From contig NC_042506.1 in NCBI RefSeq assembly GCF_003054445.1, positions 503,501 through 567,500 on the forward strand: DNA of 64,000 nucleotides, given 5' to 3'. This document shows positions 40,917-51,300 of the stretch, piece by piece (the first letter of the stretch is position 1; the number at the start of each line of letters is the position of its first letter). The position numbers were made by a program, and so were the translations under genes. Below the pieces are notes generated by a model that had not been told where the DNA came from, ran no database searches, and saw only the letters and a program-made list of their open reading frames with translations. Origin of the DNA: Pichia kudriavzevii (lineage: Eukaryota; Ascomycota; Pichiomycetes; Pichiales; Pichiaceae).

Positions 40917-42605
40917 ATGTCGAAACACCGGAGATCGCATTCGCCAACAACTGGAAGTAGCGGGTCTACGTTCATTGACTTTGATATCGACGAATCTCAG
41001 TATATTCAAACATTCGCAGAAAACAAGCCACTTACTAATGAAGATGCTGCATTACCCAAACAGGATTACTCGAGGTTTTTTCTCTTAGTTCTACTCTACT
41101 TTATCCAAGGTATTCCGATTGGTTTGGCATTTGGTAGTGTTCCATTTTTACTTAAATCCAGCAACTTGTCGTATTCTCAAGTTGGTCTTTTCTCATTAGC
41201 AACATATCCATATTCGTTGAAAATTTTTTGGTCTCCAATAGTCGATTCATGCTACATTTCGACAGTTGGTAAAAGAAGATCGTGGATCATTCCAATCCAA
41301 GTTGTTTCTGGACTCTCGTTGATTTATTTGGGTAATAAAATAGACATTTGGATGTCCGATGATAGTTTGATTTTAAGAAATCTATCTCTTATATCTGGAT
41401 GCTTCTTTTTTTTGATTTTGTTATGTGCAACGCAGGACATTGCAGTTGATGGTTGGGCATTGACTATTTTGAGTAAAAATGCATTGAGTTATGCTTCTAC
41501 TGCTCAAACTATCGGTTTGAACACGGGATATTTTGTTAGTTTCACTATTTTCCTTGCTTTTAACTCCAAAGATTTCATGAACAAATACTTCAGAAAAACT
41601 CCCCTTGATAGAGGATTTATCTCGTTGGGAGAATACATGGTTTTGGCAGGGTTGTTGTATTTAGCCATCACTGCGTTTATTGTTATATTTATACCGGAAA
41701 ACCCACCAGTACATAAATCTGATGGTTTAGAATATGCAAAAGATGAGGGTGATGACTCAATTAAAACGGTCTATCATAAAATGTTCCAGGTTTTCAAACT
41801 AAAGAACGTACAAACGTTTATTATACTGCACCTGATCTCCAAAATTGCTTTCCAGGCTAATGAGGGTGCAACTAACCTAAAACTACTAGATAAGGGCTTC
41901 TCAAGAGAAGATTTGGCTATCACAGTTTTAATAGATTTTCCGTTTGAAATTATTTTTGGTTACTATGCAGCACAGTGGTCTAACTCGGCTAGGCCTTTGA
42001 AACCTTGGTTATATGGCTATCTCGGAAGGATTTTTGCGGCGGCTTTGGGACAAATCTTGGTTTGGAGCTTTCCAAAAAGTGGTAAGGTTGGTTCGACTTA
42101 TTTTTTATTCGTTATAGTTCAACATTTATTGAGTTCTTTCATGTCAACTATTCAGTTTGTGTCAATTTGCTCGTTCCACACAAAGATAGCAGATCCATTA
42201 ATAGGCGGTACTTACATGACAACATTAAATACACTCTCGAATTTGGGAGGTCAGTGGCCTAAAATAATAGCTCTTTACTTGATCGATTCTTTCTCTTCCT
42301 CAATCTGTGTTGAAAATGCCTTTGCACCAGATTCAAAATCTCGGGCGAACATATTTAAAGACAAACCATATTACCAATGTTATCAGAGTGATTTGAAAAC
42401 ACAGTGCATCGACAATGGTGGTTCCTGTATCTCCATTAAAGACGGTTACTATACTACCAACTTTATATGTATTGTGCTCGGCTTGGTGCTGTATTATGGA
42501 TGGATAAGAAAAACTGCAATGCACTTAGAAACACTACCTATTGGTGCTTGGAGGGTTAAAGAAAAGGGAAACAAAAACGGTATTCGTAGTCATTTGCCAT
42601 TATAA
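40917..42605 (+). CDS. Acetyl-CoA transporter family (SLC33A1-like) membrane protein
   Basis: A 562-residue polytopic membrane protein of the MFS-like SLC33/AT-1 family, orthologous to S. cerevisiae YBR220C. The human relative carries acetyl-CoA into the ER lumen; the yeast role is not established. After a 50-residue polar N-terminus come about 12 hydrophobic segments. Family hallmarks are LYFIQGIPIGLAFGSVPFLL, LKIFWSPIVDS, VGKRRSWIIP and CATQDIAVDGWALT. A Cys-containing loop near 455-500 is typical of the family's lumenal region. It converges on BEM3. Confidence 0.88.
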   Translation: MSKHRRSHSPTTGSSGSTFIDFDIDESQYIQTFAENKPLTNEDAALPKQDYSRFFLLVLLYFIQGIPIGLAFGSVPFLLKSSNLSYSQVGLFSLATYPYSLKIFWSPIVDSCYISTVGKRRSWIIPIQVVSGLSLIYLGNKIDIWMSDDSLILRNLSLISGCFFFLILLCATQDIAVDGWALTILSKNALSYASTAQTIGLNTGYFVSFTIFLAFNSKDFMNKYFRKTPLDRGFISLGEYMVLAGLLYLAITAFIVIFIPENPPVHKSDGLEYAKDEGDDSIKTVYHKMFQVFKLKNVQTFIILHLISKIAFQANEGATNLKLLDKGFSREDLAITVLIDFPFEIIFGYYAAQWSNSARPLKPWLYGYLGRIFAAALGQILVWSFPKSGKVGSTYFLFVIVQHLLSSFMSTIQFVSICSFHTKIADPLIGGTYMTTLNTLSNLGGQWPKIIALYLIDSFSSSICVENAFAPDSKSRANIFKDKPYYQCYQSDLKTQCIDNGGSCISIKDGYYTTNFICIVLGLVLYYGWIRKTAMHLETLPIGAWRVKEKGNKNGIRSHLPL

Positions 42606-42754
42606 ATGGTTCCTTGTTATTTATTTTTGTATTTCAGACTTAACTTTTAAAATCACTTGCTTGAGAAATAATCAAGCCCTAAGTAATACTGAAACTTACT
42701 AATATACATATATATCCACAGACTAGAATATTTTACACATAGAAAAATGCACAC

Positions 42755-45700
42755 TTAGTTTCTTTGGAAGATTGTACTAAAATTCTCCAGTAAAACAGCA
42801 CAAATTTGCCCACCTCCATCTTTTTGAGTCAAGTTCGGACCCATAAGCACACTCATTGCACTAACAGACATTTTATTATGTTTTCCCATCTTTAAAACAT
42901 CTCCCAAGTATCGAAACAGAGCATAAAGGGAATTCCTATTAAGCTCAGGTAATCTGTTAAAAACTGATTTGAATTGCTCAATTGCATCTGAGGAAAGTGA
43001 TCCATCATCACCTTTGTTCTCACTTTTGTTGATAATAGAACACAATTCGAAAGTTATATCATCAGAAATTAATCTGTCCTGTAAGTATCTTAAGTATCTC
43101 TTTAATAAAGTTGCAATTGAATGGACATCAGGATTGGGTGTTAATTTACTCAAATCACAATCATGCTCTTCATTGAAAATTTCTTGGATCCTGTTGACCT
43201 CGGACATCATACCGTTCAATCTAAAAATGCCTTCAAAACCTTCGCCCCCTTGTTGATAAAGATAAGTAATACATTGATAAACAATCGAAGGAACATTGAA
43301 ACCATATAATTTATATTTGGGGCATAAATCATAAGAATGTTGAAGCGTTGATTTGAAATACTTCGGTGAATCATCAATAGGCTGGAAAAATATTTCTCCT
43401 TGGCGTGGGTTTCCTTGTTTGATTGGAGATCTCAGTGAATTGTTTGAGTTGGAGTTATCAACAGATAATTTATTGCTTTCATATGGCATAGCCTTAAAGT
43501 TCAAGACGTCGCTGTGTTGCACCGCTGTGGTACTGCTACGCGAGCGATGACTGGAGGATGGTATGGAATCCCTTGATGGTGAGCCAGGAACTGAACTTCC
43601 AATAGATGAGAAGGTCGAAGGAGACTGTCTTGGACTTGTATATAAAGATGGCTGAGATTGTAATTTATTTGTTTTTTTGAAAAGCTTCCAAGGGCCGTTT
43701 AAGCTGGGTGAAGAAAGAGATTGCTCCGTAGAAGATTTCAATAATTCTTCAGCCTCGTTCGTATCTGAAGAATTGATTTCCATCTCCTCCTCGTCGGGTC
43801 CAAGAGTTTCATTTCCGATCCATGTTAATAGGCGTTTACATAGATCGTCAGCATCATATTTGCTCTCAGCAAAGAAAACCCATGTTTTAGTTGCTAATTT
43901 CTTTCTTTTCTTGACCACAATTTCCTGGTCTTTAGAGGTCAATTGAATTTCTTCCTTCTGTAAAGTCTCTTTCGTTTTGGATAGAACAAAATTAATAGTT
44001 AGAACGTTGGAACTACTTGGAAATACCATATTGATAAAATCATAGGTTCTGCCTCCAAAATTTTTTTTGACGTATAATAGATAGCTGATTTTGTTTTGCA
44101 AATGCAGAACACTATATTCAGGGTTTTCCAAATCGTTCAAATCCATTTTAAACTCAAAATAATTGCTGAAATTCTTCCAAACCGGATGGTTTGGGTTGAA
44201 CGGCTTTTGATTCTTGAACAGATTTAGCAAATGAATAATATACGTTTGGATAGCATTCTTACTACTTGCCCAGTATCTAAAGTTTGAGCAAGACACATAA
44301 CTGATGTCTGGTAATAAGGGTAAATTGGGAACTTGCGGTCTTATTGCTTTGTCCATCATCAGTAACTCAATATAAGATTTGCGTACTCTGTAGATTGGTG
44401 TTAACGTTGGTGCATTTTCATCTGTGTAAACCATAAAAGAGACCTTATAACTGCTACGTTTCAGCGAGTTGGAATGTGGATCTCTTGGATCACTTTGAGT
44501 AGAAAAGTTTGAAGGATCAACTAAAGATTCAATTCTAATTACTGCATGGTTCAAACTGTTCAATAAAAACTTCTCACTGTCATCGGCAGATGTTACACGT
44601 TTTTGTAAAGGCACGATTGAGTCTACTTTATTTCTATTGTTATTAGGAGTTGATGAGGTTGGATGTACTGGTAAATGAGGTGGGTTGCTAGGTGTTTGTG
44701 GCAACGGAATTTCAACAGGGCCTGTTTCTGGTTGTCTGTTCTGGAACGAAGTTGAAGGATTCAACAGTTTGGGGCTGTTCGAAGAAAGAGAGATACCCAT
44801 CGGGGATGGTGATGAAACTCTTACCGGAACATTGACGTACGGAGTTGAAACCTCGTTGTTATTTTTTTGGTTAAAGTACTCAGTTATTGGAGATGAATTA
44901 GTCGAGTAGAGGGACTCCTGTGTAAGCTTCTTATATACCGGATCATCTGGAGAGTTTACTTGGTTAAAGTTAAAATCGTCAGATTTTGCAGAATAAGATT
45001 CGTCAGCATTTTGATGAGAAGATTCATTTGACGTTATCTGTAACCCTTCAAATGAAAATGATTTACGATGCGGAGAAAGCCTCCTTGGCGAAGAACCAAG
45101 AGTTAGGTTTCCATTTTTCAGATCCAATTTGAGAGCTTTATCAATAGTGTCACTTGTACTCATATTTTGAGTAGAATCGTTGTTTTCATCGGTTGATGCA
45201 TTCGGAACTTGACTATCTTGATAATCTTCATCAATTTCCAGTTGAATGCCTTGGTCGTCGCTTTCACTATAGTGAGACGAGGTAATCGAAGAAATAGATA
45301 AATGAGGGGCATGTGTTTTATTTTGGTGTTCTTCGGCTTCTGGTTGCTGTTGCTTCGAAGCTGATAAAGCTGGTGAACTTTTGATTTCTTTCCTCAGTGA
45401 CCTATTACTATTACGCTGTGGAATCTCCCACATCGTTTCTGTTGTACGTGACACTGAATTGTCTGTCAAGGTTGGAGAAACTAAGGGGTTTTCACTATAT
45501 TTATCATTCGTTGGATCGGATTCTTTCTCCACATGCGATGCCGCCTCCACCTGGCTTGAAATGTCCCCAAATTCTTGAACATTTTCTTCATCTCCTCTTC
45601 CTGATTTATATAACAATAGCTTTGCATTCAGCTCATTTATGGTACTGTCCTTTAGCTCGATTATTTTTTGTAGATATGTAATTTTTTTACGAAGCACTTC

Positions 45701-45817
45701 GTTCTCTTGCTGCAATGCATCCATTGGTTGTTCGGTATTGTTGTTGCTATTGTTAAGAGTTGACACAGAGTCATTATGGCGACTAGAGGAAAACACAGGG
45801 TGTTCTAATGGATCCAT
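42755..45817 (-). CDS. BEM3: RhoGAP with PX and PH domains (Bem3)
   Basis: A 1020-residue Rho GTPase-activating protein. Yeast Bem3 stimulates GTP hydrolysis by Cdc42 at polarity sites (family knowledge). Domain order: an N-terminal coiled coil at about 38-72; a long Ser-, Asn- and Pro-rich region; a PX domain at about 445-560; a PH-like domain at about 570-690; a Ser-rich linker; and a C-terminal RhoGAP domain at about 830-1018 with the arginine finger R866 in GIFRLNG and the later segment LLKRYLRYLQDRLIS. This order is that of Bem3. The partner CDC42 is encoded 30 kb away. Confidence 0.92.
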   Translation of the reverse strand: MDPLEHPVFSSSRHNDSVSTLNNSNNNTEQPMDALQQENEVLRKKITYLQKIIELKDSTINELNAKLLLYKSGRGDEENVQEFGDISSQVEAASHVEKESDPTNDKYSENPLVSPTLTDNSVSRTTETMWEIPQRNSNRSLRKEIKSSPALSASKQQQPEAEEHQNKTHAPHLSISSITSSHYSESDDQGIQLEIDEDYQDSQVPNASTDENNDSTQNMSTSDTIDKALKLDLKNGNLTLGSSPRRLSPHRKSFSFEGLQITSNESSHQNADESYSAKSDDFNFNQVNSPDDPVYKKLTQESLYSTNSSPITEYFNQKNNNEVSTPYVNVPVRVSSPSPMGISLSSNSPKLLNPSTSFQNRQPETGPVEIPLPQTPSNPPHLPVHPTSSTPNNNRNKVDSIVPLQKRVTSADDSEKFLLNSLNHAVIRIESLVDPSNFSTQSDPRDPHSNSLKRSSYKVSFMVYTDENAPTLTPIYRVRKSYIELLMMDKAIRPQVPNLPLLPDISYVSCSNFRYWASSKNAIQTYIIHLLNLFKNQKPFNPNHPVWKNFSNYFEFKMDLNDLENPEYSVLHLQNKISYLLYVKKNFGGRTYDFINMVFPSSSNVLTINFVLSKTKETLQKEEIQLTSKDQEIVVKKRKKLATKTWVFFAESKYDADDLCKRLLTWIGNETLGPDEEEMEINSSDTNEAEELLKSSTEQSLSSPSLNGPWKLFKKTNKLQSQPSLYTSPRQSPSTFSSIGSSVPGSPSRDSIPSSSHRSRSSTTAVQHSDVLNFKAMPYESNKLSVDNSNSNNSLRSPIKQGNPRQGEIFFQPIDDSPKYFKSTLQHSYDLCPKYKLYGFNVPSIVYQCITYLYQQGGEGFEGIFRLNGMMSEVNRIQEIFNEEHDCDLSKLTPNPDVHSIATLLKRYLRYLQDRLISDDITFELCSIINKSENKGDDGSLSSDAIEQFKSVFNRLPELNRNSLYALFRYLGDVLKMGKHNKMSVSAMSVLMGPNLTQKDGGGQICAVLLENFSTIFQRN

Positions 45818-46208
45818 GCTCTCTATCTTATAAACTCAGGTCAATTGCCCTACTCTTTGAACTCTACTATCCAGCTGCAGCAAAAAACATAAATTACTGC
45901 TCCATCATCTAAAATAGTAAGACACTCTTGTCTCACCTGTAACAAGGGAAAAAGGCATCCGCATATAAGAAAAAAAAAACTTTTGTGGGAAAAAAAAAAC
46001 TGTCCGGCGGGAAACTCATGGGACGACGGTAGATATTTTCATGGGGAGGAAAGGAAAATGAACCACACCGGCTACGGCAAAAGTGAAGAGTTCCATTTTA
46101 ATGAAGACTTCATTAATCTTAATGATAATGTAATTTTTTTTTGTCAGTACAGAGCAGTACATTATCCAAAGTACTTATTGATGTCGATTTTAATATACAT
46201 TACAAATT
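45818..46208. other. Intergenic: BEM3 promoter and 3' end of the coiled-coil gene
   Basis: 391 bases. It has A8-A9 runs at about 45971-45979 and 45992-46000, a GC-richer segment CCGGCGGGAAACTC at about 46003-46016, and T/A runs near 46132-46141. No gene was seen. Confidence 0.4.
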
Positions 46209-47552
46209 CTATTTAAGACGTTTAACAAAGTTTGACATCTGGTCAACATCCTTTTTATCTAGCGCTACATACTCATCCCAAAGTTTCACAAGCTGGTGTT
46301 TTTCGTTGGTCTCTACTTGTAATCTCTGCTTGACATGGGAGAGCTCCTTCTGAAGTGTATTTTGCTGTTCTTGTAATAGTTTAAGTTTTTCGTTAAAAAG
46401 CGCATGTTTCTTTGAATACTTGGTTTCGTAGGCAGCACGAAGTTTACTGATTTTGGATTCGTGTTTCTCCGCATACTGAATGTACAATTCCTGAGCAAGT
46501 GATTCAAGCTCCTGCTTCAGGGTATCATCAAAAGATGAAATCTTAACTTGTTGCTCGTTGATTGTACCCTTCAATTGTGTATTTTCATTGCGTAATTCTA
46601 CCAACTGTTGCTGAATTGATGCATAACTACTAAGGATTGGTTCGGCTGATTCCTTCAATTGCTGGACCTTACTGTTAATCGTTGCTCTTTTGTTTTTCTC
46701 TGCCGCAATCTCGGAGTTCAGTTTTTCTATAGTAGACTTCAGTGTTTCACATTCAGTCATCAGTAACTCGTTTGACGACGACAGTTTCTGATTGTCGAGT
46801 TGAGACTGTTCAATGGTTAAATGCATATTATCAACTTTTTGCTTAAAGGATGCAACTTCATTGTTTAAACCATTAATTGTAGTCAAACTCTTCTGTAATT
46901 TGATGTTCAATTCATTGATTGTTGAATCGTACTTGTTTTGCAGCTGGGCAAATTCAATTAACGTTGAAGATACAACATTCTCTGCTTCATGTACTGACGT
47001 TAAAGTCTCATTCAAGTTGGAAAGATCATCGACAATACTGTTAAAACGAGATATCAGGTGCTTGAATGCTGGCTCTGGACTATGTTCTTGTTCCATATCT
47101 TCTTCTTCATTTGAACCTTTGGAACAATTTGCTTCAGTGGCGGAACCCAGCTTTAACGGTGATAAAGCTGTGATTGAGATGGAATGATGTGTATCGCTCT
47201 TTTCTTCCACGTGGTCATCATCAGTGCCATTTTGGTTATTTTCCAAATCATCCTTATGGGTATTAGTGTTCTTACTCTTACCAATATCATCCTTTTCGTC
47301 TACTGACTCTGCAATAACTGGAGCATTTGGTCCATTATTTTCATCAAGTGCCTCGACATTAATTTCCTCCTCCAGTAAAACCGTGTTGGTATGAACATCT
47401 TCATGAGAATTCATTCTTTTACTTGGCGAACGTCTTTCGTGTCCACCATCAGAGATATCACCAAATTCCACACCCCTTCCTGGCGTTTCCACTAATGGCG
47501 ATGAGGAATCTTGAAGAGATACTTTCTGTCTTTTGCGAGGTGGTGTCTCCAT
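46209..47552 (-). CDS. Coiled-coil protein of unknown function
   Basis: A 447-residue protein that I cannot name. It starts with METPPRKRQKVS, a likely nuclear signal. An acidic, Ser-rich region to about residue 150 includes PSKRM- and SPLKLG-like CDK-type sites. From about 160 to 435 it is almost entirely heptad-like coiled coil with many Gln, Glu and Lys. The C-terminal WDEYVALDKKDVDQMSNFVKR looks conserved in character and may be the functional end. The features fit a nuclear, spindle or kinetochore-associated protein, but no specific family was recognised. The gene is divergent from TOA1. Confidence 0.75.
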   Translation of the reverse strand: METPPRKRQKVSLQDSSSPLVETPGRGVEFGDISDGGHERRSPSKRMNSHEDVHTNTVLLEEEINVEALDENNGPNAPVIAESVDEKDDIGKSKNTNTHKDDLENNQNGTDDDHVEEKSDTHHSISITALSPLKLGSATEANCSKGSNEEEDMEQEHSPEPAFKHLISRFNSIVDDLSNLNETLTSVHEAENVVSSTLIEFAQLQNKYDSTINELNIKLQKSLTTINGLNNEVASFKQKVDNMHLTIEQSQLDNQKLSSSNELLMTECETLKSTIEKLNSEIAAEKNKRATINSKVQQLKESAEPILSSYASIQQQLVELRNENTQLKGTINEQQVKISSFDDTLKQELESLAQELYIQYAEKHESKISKLRAAYETKYSKKHALFNEKLKLLQEQQNTLQKELSHVKQRLQVETNEKHQLVKLWDEYVALDKKDVDQMSNFVKRLK

Positions 47553-47762
47553 TTTTATTGCGCCGTCTTATACTGCGCTCACTTTGTTTTGTTGATTCAA
47601 GGCAACCATATAGCGTGTAAAAATGATTGTAGAAAACATGTTTTTTTACGTGCTCAAGAAATTTGTTTTTCTCATTCTTCATGAGACAAATTTGCCCCTA
47701 CCAACTTTGTTCAATTGAAAACGCAATTTCTTGAAGTACACCAGTTTGGAAAACATACAGGT

Positions 47763-48824
47763 ATGTCCAACAGTGCTTGTGCGGAGCTTTATGCAAATAT
47801 CATTGAAGAGGTTATTATCGAATCCAGGCAAGATTTTGAGAATGCCGGAATTGACGAACAAACACTCCAAGACCTGAGAAACATTTGGAAACAGAGGCTT
47901 GCTGCAGCTAAAGTAGCACCTTTAGGTTGGGGAGATGATGACGATGATGATGATGATGACGATGATGGAAAAGATCTGGGTGTGGAGCAAGCATCGGAAG
48001 ATATATCTTCAGCTGAAATCGCCCCAAATATGGCCGTTACTGTAGATAATCCAGGTGAACAGAAAAATGTACCACTACCCCAAAGCCAACAGCAACAAAT
48101 TTTACAGGACGCACACCAACTACAAAACTTTCAAGAACTGCAACAACAACAACAGCAGCAGCAGCAGCAACATCAACAACAACAACAAGATCTACAACTT
48201 CAAAAAACTACTGAACTAGATCCACAAATTTCCAATCCACAATTACCAAACCTGACGAACCACACATCACTTCAACCAACTCAAAGCCATAATCAAACTT
48301 TTGATATGTCCTTTATAGGCACTCAAAATAATGGAGATGGCATAAAAACGGAAGAAAATTCGTCAGTGAAAAAAGAGGGTGGTGATGAATCTGTACCTCC
48401 ATTCGGCTTTCCCACAAGCCTGCCAACTTCAAACAAGAACAATTTGCAAGATCCAACTGTAACTTTCAGTATACGAAACAACCAGCTGGACGGTTCATTT
48501 GATTTCTCAGCACCAAAGGAAAACGCAAACGATAGTGACAGTGATGACGACCTAGGGTCTGATCTCGGTGCAGATAGCGATGCAATCAATAGTGATCTAG
48601 ATGATTCAGATGATGAAGATGATGATAGCAATGGTGAAGAAGATGATGAAGATGGTGAAAACGGCGGCGCCAATGGTGATATAGAACAAAACATTATGTT
48701 GTGCCTTTACGATCGTGTACAACGGGTACGTAACAGATGGAAGTGCTCATTGAAAGACGGATTGATGAACATTAATGGGAAAGACTATGTGTTTCAGAAG
48801 GCTACTGGTGACTCAGAATGGTAA
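47763..48824 (+). CDS. TOA1: TFIIA large subunit Toa1
   Basis: A 353-residue general transcription factor subunit. TFIIA stabilises TBP on promoters as a heterodimer of Toa1 and Toa2 (family knowledge). The start is the ATG at 47763; the longer frame begins with TTG. Residues 1-45 form the helical-bundle half, with VIIESRQDFENAGIDEQTLQ shared with yeast Toa1. The middle is a spacer with an 11-residue Asp run, a Gln-rich segment and Asp/Glu-rich blocks. The C-terminal 55 residues make the beta-barrel half (LYDRVQRVRNRWKCSLKDG and the end DYVFQKATGDSEW). The middle is longer than in S. cerevisiae (286 residues in total) because of the repeats. Confidence 0.95.
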   Translation: MSNSACAELYANIIEEVIIESRQDFENAGIDEQTLQDLRNIWKQRLAAAKVAPLGWGDDDDDDDDDDDGKDLGVEQASEDISSAEIAPNMAVTVDNPGEQKNVPLPQSQQQQILQDAHQLQNFQELQQQQQQQQQQHQQQQQDLQLQKTTELDPQISNPQLPNLTNHTSLQPTQSHNQTFDMSFIGTQNNGDGIKTEENSSVKKEGGDESVPPFGFPTSLPTSNKNNLQDPTVTFSIRNNQLDGSFDFSAPKENANDSDSDDDLGSDLGADSDAINSDLDDSDDEDDDSNGEEDDEDGENGGANGDIEQNIMLCLYDRVQRVRNRWKCSLKDGLMNINGKDYVFQKATGDSEW

Positions 48825-49160
48825 CGATGGTGATCTTTTCTAGTTTGTGAATCGCCCTCCTTTAAGATCTTTCCCCATTAACTTCTTTTTGATTATAATT
48901 ATATATAACCATTTAAATCATTCCGCCCTAGTACGTGGATTTTAGATGCTTGTGTTCGCTTTGTGTTCGGAGCATATGTAGTTATTGTGTTGCTTGAATA
49001 CACACGATATAAATTGCAATAGGGTTTTCTCATTCTCAAATATTTTTTTCAGTTACAATTATTATACATGATTTTCGTTCTTCAATTATATTCTTGCAAT
49101 AAAGTGGGCGATTTCTCAATTTAACAAACCCCACTTACCACAACAAAAGGCACTGTGTCA
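48825..49160. other. Intergenic: TOA1 3' region and next promoter
   Basis: 336 bases of AT-rich sequence with TATATA runs near 48900-48906 and a T-rich tract at 49043-49049. No gene was seen. Confidence 0.4.
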
Positions 49161-49769
49161 ATGAAGTTTAACTTTCCTGAGAGTGTAGAGAAGGAGTTGG
49201 CCCAACAGGCTAAACAAGAACAACAAAGAACCAACGGGAAAATTACTTTCTCGCAACATACATTGCCTGTTCAACAAGAAGATAAAACAAATGTCACCCA
49301 GAAAATGACTCCGAAGGAACTAGAACACCAACAACGGAAAATAGAAAATATATCTTCTAAGCTATATACTCCGCAATCCCCACTTACTCCTGAATTTCGT
49401 TCGAAATCTTCTGAAATCGAAGAACGACTACAAAGAATTAAAACCCGATTTGATTCCATTAAAAAAAAGGAAGAGGCCAGGATTGCTCAAATTCAAAGAG
49501 AGGCTTGGCTCAGGTACAGCCATACTAGTAAGCCAACATTGCAGGACTTTAAGCGGCCATTAACTTCTTTCTTTTTATTTGCAAGCGCTATTTATATAAC
49601 ACTGCAGTTTTCATGGTATGCGTTGGAGAGAGAGAAATATATTGAGGAAATGGAAAACAAGCAAGACAAGATTGTGAACGAGCTAAATGAAGCTCTCAGA
49701 GAACAAAAGCAAATTCTTGATCAGTATAATAGTATGGGTGGAGCCAGAAAGTGGTGGAAGTTATGGTAA
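49161..49769 (+). CDS. Single-pass membrane protein with coiled coils, possibly INA17-like
   Basis: A 202-residue protein starting at the ATG at 49161; the longer frame begins with GTG. Residues 1-125 are polar, with a basic coiled coil at about 85-122. One hydrophobic segment at about 133-155 (FKRPLTSFFLFASAIYITLQ, then FSWYALE) is followed by a second coiled coil and a basic WWKLW end. A membrane span right after KRP, then a short coiled coil, recalls Ina17, an assembly factor for mitochondrial ATP synthase. However, the N-terminus does not look like a mitochondrial presequence. The assignment is tentative. It converges on ZUO1, with 81 bases between the ends. Confidence 0.7.
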   Translation: MKFNFPESVEKELAQQAKQEQQRTNGKITFSQHTLPVQQEDKTNVTQKMTPKELEHQQRKIENISSKLYTPQSPLTPEFRSKSSEIEERLQRIKTRFDSIKKKEEARIAQIQREAWLRYSHTSKPTLQDFKRPLTSFFLFASAIYITLQFSWYALEREKYIEEMENKQDKIVNELNEALREQKQILDQYNSMGGARKWWKLW

Positions 49770-49850
49770 AATATTTCTTTGTAGCTAAATCAAGAATTCT
49801 TCCTGTTTAGTACATAAATAGACATGTATATATGAAATATTTAGAGTAAT

Positions 49851-51110
49851 CTAGTTAAAGTAAGATAATGAAGAAACCTTACCTGCAGCAGTTTGTTCTG
49901 CAGCGACTTGGGATAGAACTGCTTTGGCAGCATCGGCAGACACACCCTTTAATTTTCCTGCAACATCACCTAACTTAACATCATCGAAAGATTCAATTAA
50001 TAGATCAATGTCTGCATCAATAGAAGCGGATTTATCAGCATCACCAAAGTATTCATTGTCCTTGGCTGCTGCTCTGATAGCTCTTTTGTTCTTCTTCTTA
50101 GCTGCCTTTGCTGCTTCCTTTGCCTTTTTGGCGTTTTCTTTTTCTGCCTTTGCTGCTGCTTCTGCGTCAGCTTTAGCTTTAGCTTCTGCTTCTGCCTTTG
50201 CCTTTGCATCCTCTGCAGCCTTTCTTGCACCTGCTTCCCTTTCCCACTTCTTTCTTGCCTTTTCTTCCTTCTCTGCTTCCTTGAATGCCTTGATTCTTGG
50301 GTCTTCAGATTGTGCTCTCTTAACTAAATCGGACAATCTCTTGTTATCTTCAGTCTTCTTCTTCTTTCTGGAATTGTTGTTCTTCTTTTCAATATATCTC
50401 TTATGATCTCTGTTTGCTGAGTCATCTGGAACATCTTCATCTAACCACTCAAAGGTTCTCCAAGAGTCAAAGTTGTTCCAAAACTTGTAGAATGCTTCAA
50501 CTTCTTCTTTGGAAGATGATGCATCTCCTAAAGTTGGAACAGGTTGTTTGTTTGAAAATCTAGCCTCGTTTAAGAAAACTGGGCCCCAAGCAGCGTAAAA
50601 GTCTTCATCTGCTGGTTTGGTAGAAGGTGGTGAAATGTTTGCAAATTCATCAACGGAATCAAATTGTCTTCTCTTGATTGGATCCATCAAGGTTTCGTAA
50701 GCTTTTTGGATAATCTTGAAGAAACCATCCTGTGTTAAAGAACCACCTGCAGATGACTTCTTATCTGGGTGATGTTGTAACACAGCTCTTCTGTGAGCCT
50801 TAACAATTTGTTCAGGAGTTGCCTTGACTCTTAATTTTGATAATCCTAATGCAGCATACAAATCACACGATTTCCAATCTCTTGGATCATGATTCAGTAA
50901 TTCTTCATCATCAATAGATTCATCAAATAGATCTTCATCTGAGTCCTTTGCTTCGACAGTGACAACATTCTTCTCAGCCTCAATCTTTTCAAATTCAGAC
51001 CAACTGTGACCTTTGATAGTTCTAGTAGCGTGAGCTAAAAAGTATGGACCAACTGGTTCAATTGGTCTCCTGACAGCTGTAGAATATGATGCAAGAGCAG
51101 TAAAAGTCAT
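49851..51110 (-). CDS. ZUO1: Ribosome-associated J-protein zuotin
   Basis: A 419-residue J-protein of the ribosome-associated complex, which with Ssz1 recruits Ssb Hsp70s to nascent chains at the tunnel exit (family knowledge). The J domain is at about 80-155, with DLYAALGLSKLRVKATPEQI and the HPD motif in QHHPDKK. The zuotin-homology region follows (DFYAAWGPVFLNEARFS and FYKFWNNFDSWRTFEWLDE). A very charged Lys/Ala/Glu-rich segment at about 260-345 is the long helix that binds rRNA. Length is near that of yeast Zuo1 (433). Codon bias is strong, fitting an abundant protein. Confidence 0.96.
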   Translation of the reverse strand: MTFTALASYSTAVRRPIEPVGPYFLAHATRTIKGHSWSEFEKIEAEKNVVTVEAKDSDEDLFDESIDDEELLNHDPRDWKSCDLYAALGLSKLRVKATPEQIVKAHRRAVLQHHPDKKSSAGGSLTQDGFFKIIQKAYETLMDPIKRRQFDSVDEFANISPPSTKPADEDFYAAWGPVFLNEARFSNKQPVPTLGDASSSKEEVEAFYKFWNNFDSWRTFEWLDEDVPDDSANRDHKRYIEKKNNNSRKKKKTEDNKRLSDLVKRAQSEDPRIKAFKEAEKEEKARKKWEREAGARKAAEDAKAKAEAEAKAKADAEAAAKAEKENAKKAKEAAKAAKKKNKRAIRAAAKDNEYFGDADKSASIDADIDLLIESFDDVKLGDVAGKLKGVSADAAKAVLSQVAAEQTAAGKVSSLSYFN

Positions 51111-51300
51111 TGGGTTTCACTTGCTTAAAAGATAGATTAATATCAGCACTTTGTAGAACCGGTGTGTTAAGTTCTACAGTGACCTGAAAATTTTTCTAGT
51201 TGCCCAAAAGCAGGTCCTCGAGAATGCATGAAACGAAAATTAGATTTTGAAGCTTTCATTTTTCTAACAAAAGAAACAGTCTTTTGAATTATCCCGATCA

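Noticed and set aside
47761-47766. GTATGT overlapping the TOA1 start codon as a 5' splice site
   Set aside because: No matching branch site or shorter alternative; the unspliced frame encodes the conserved Toa1 N-terminus.
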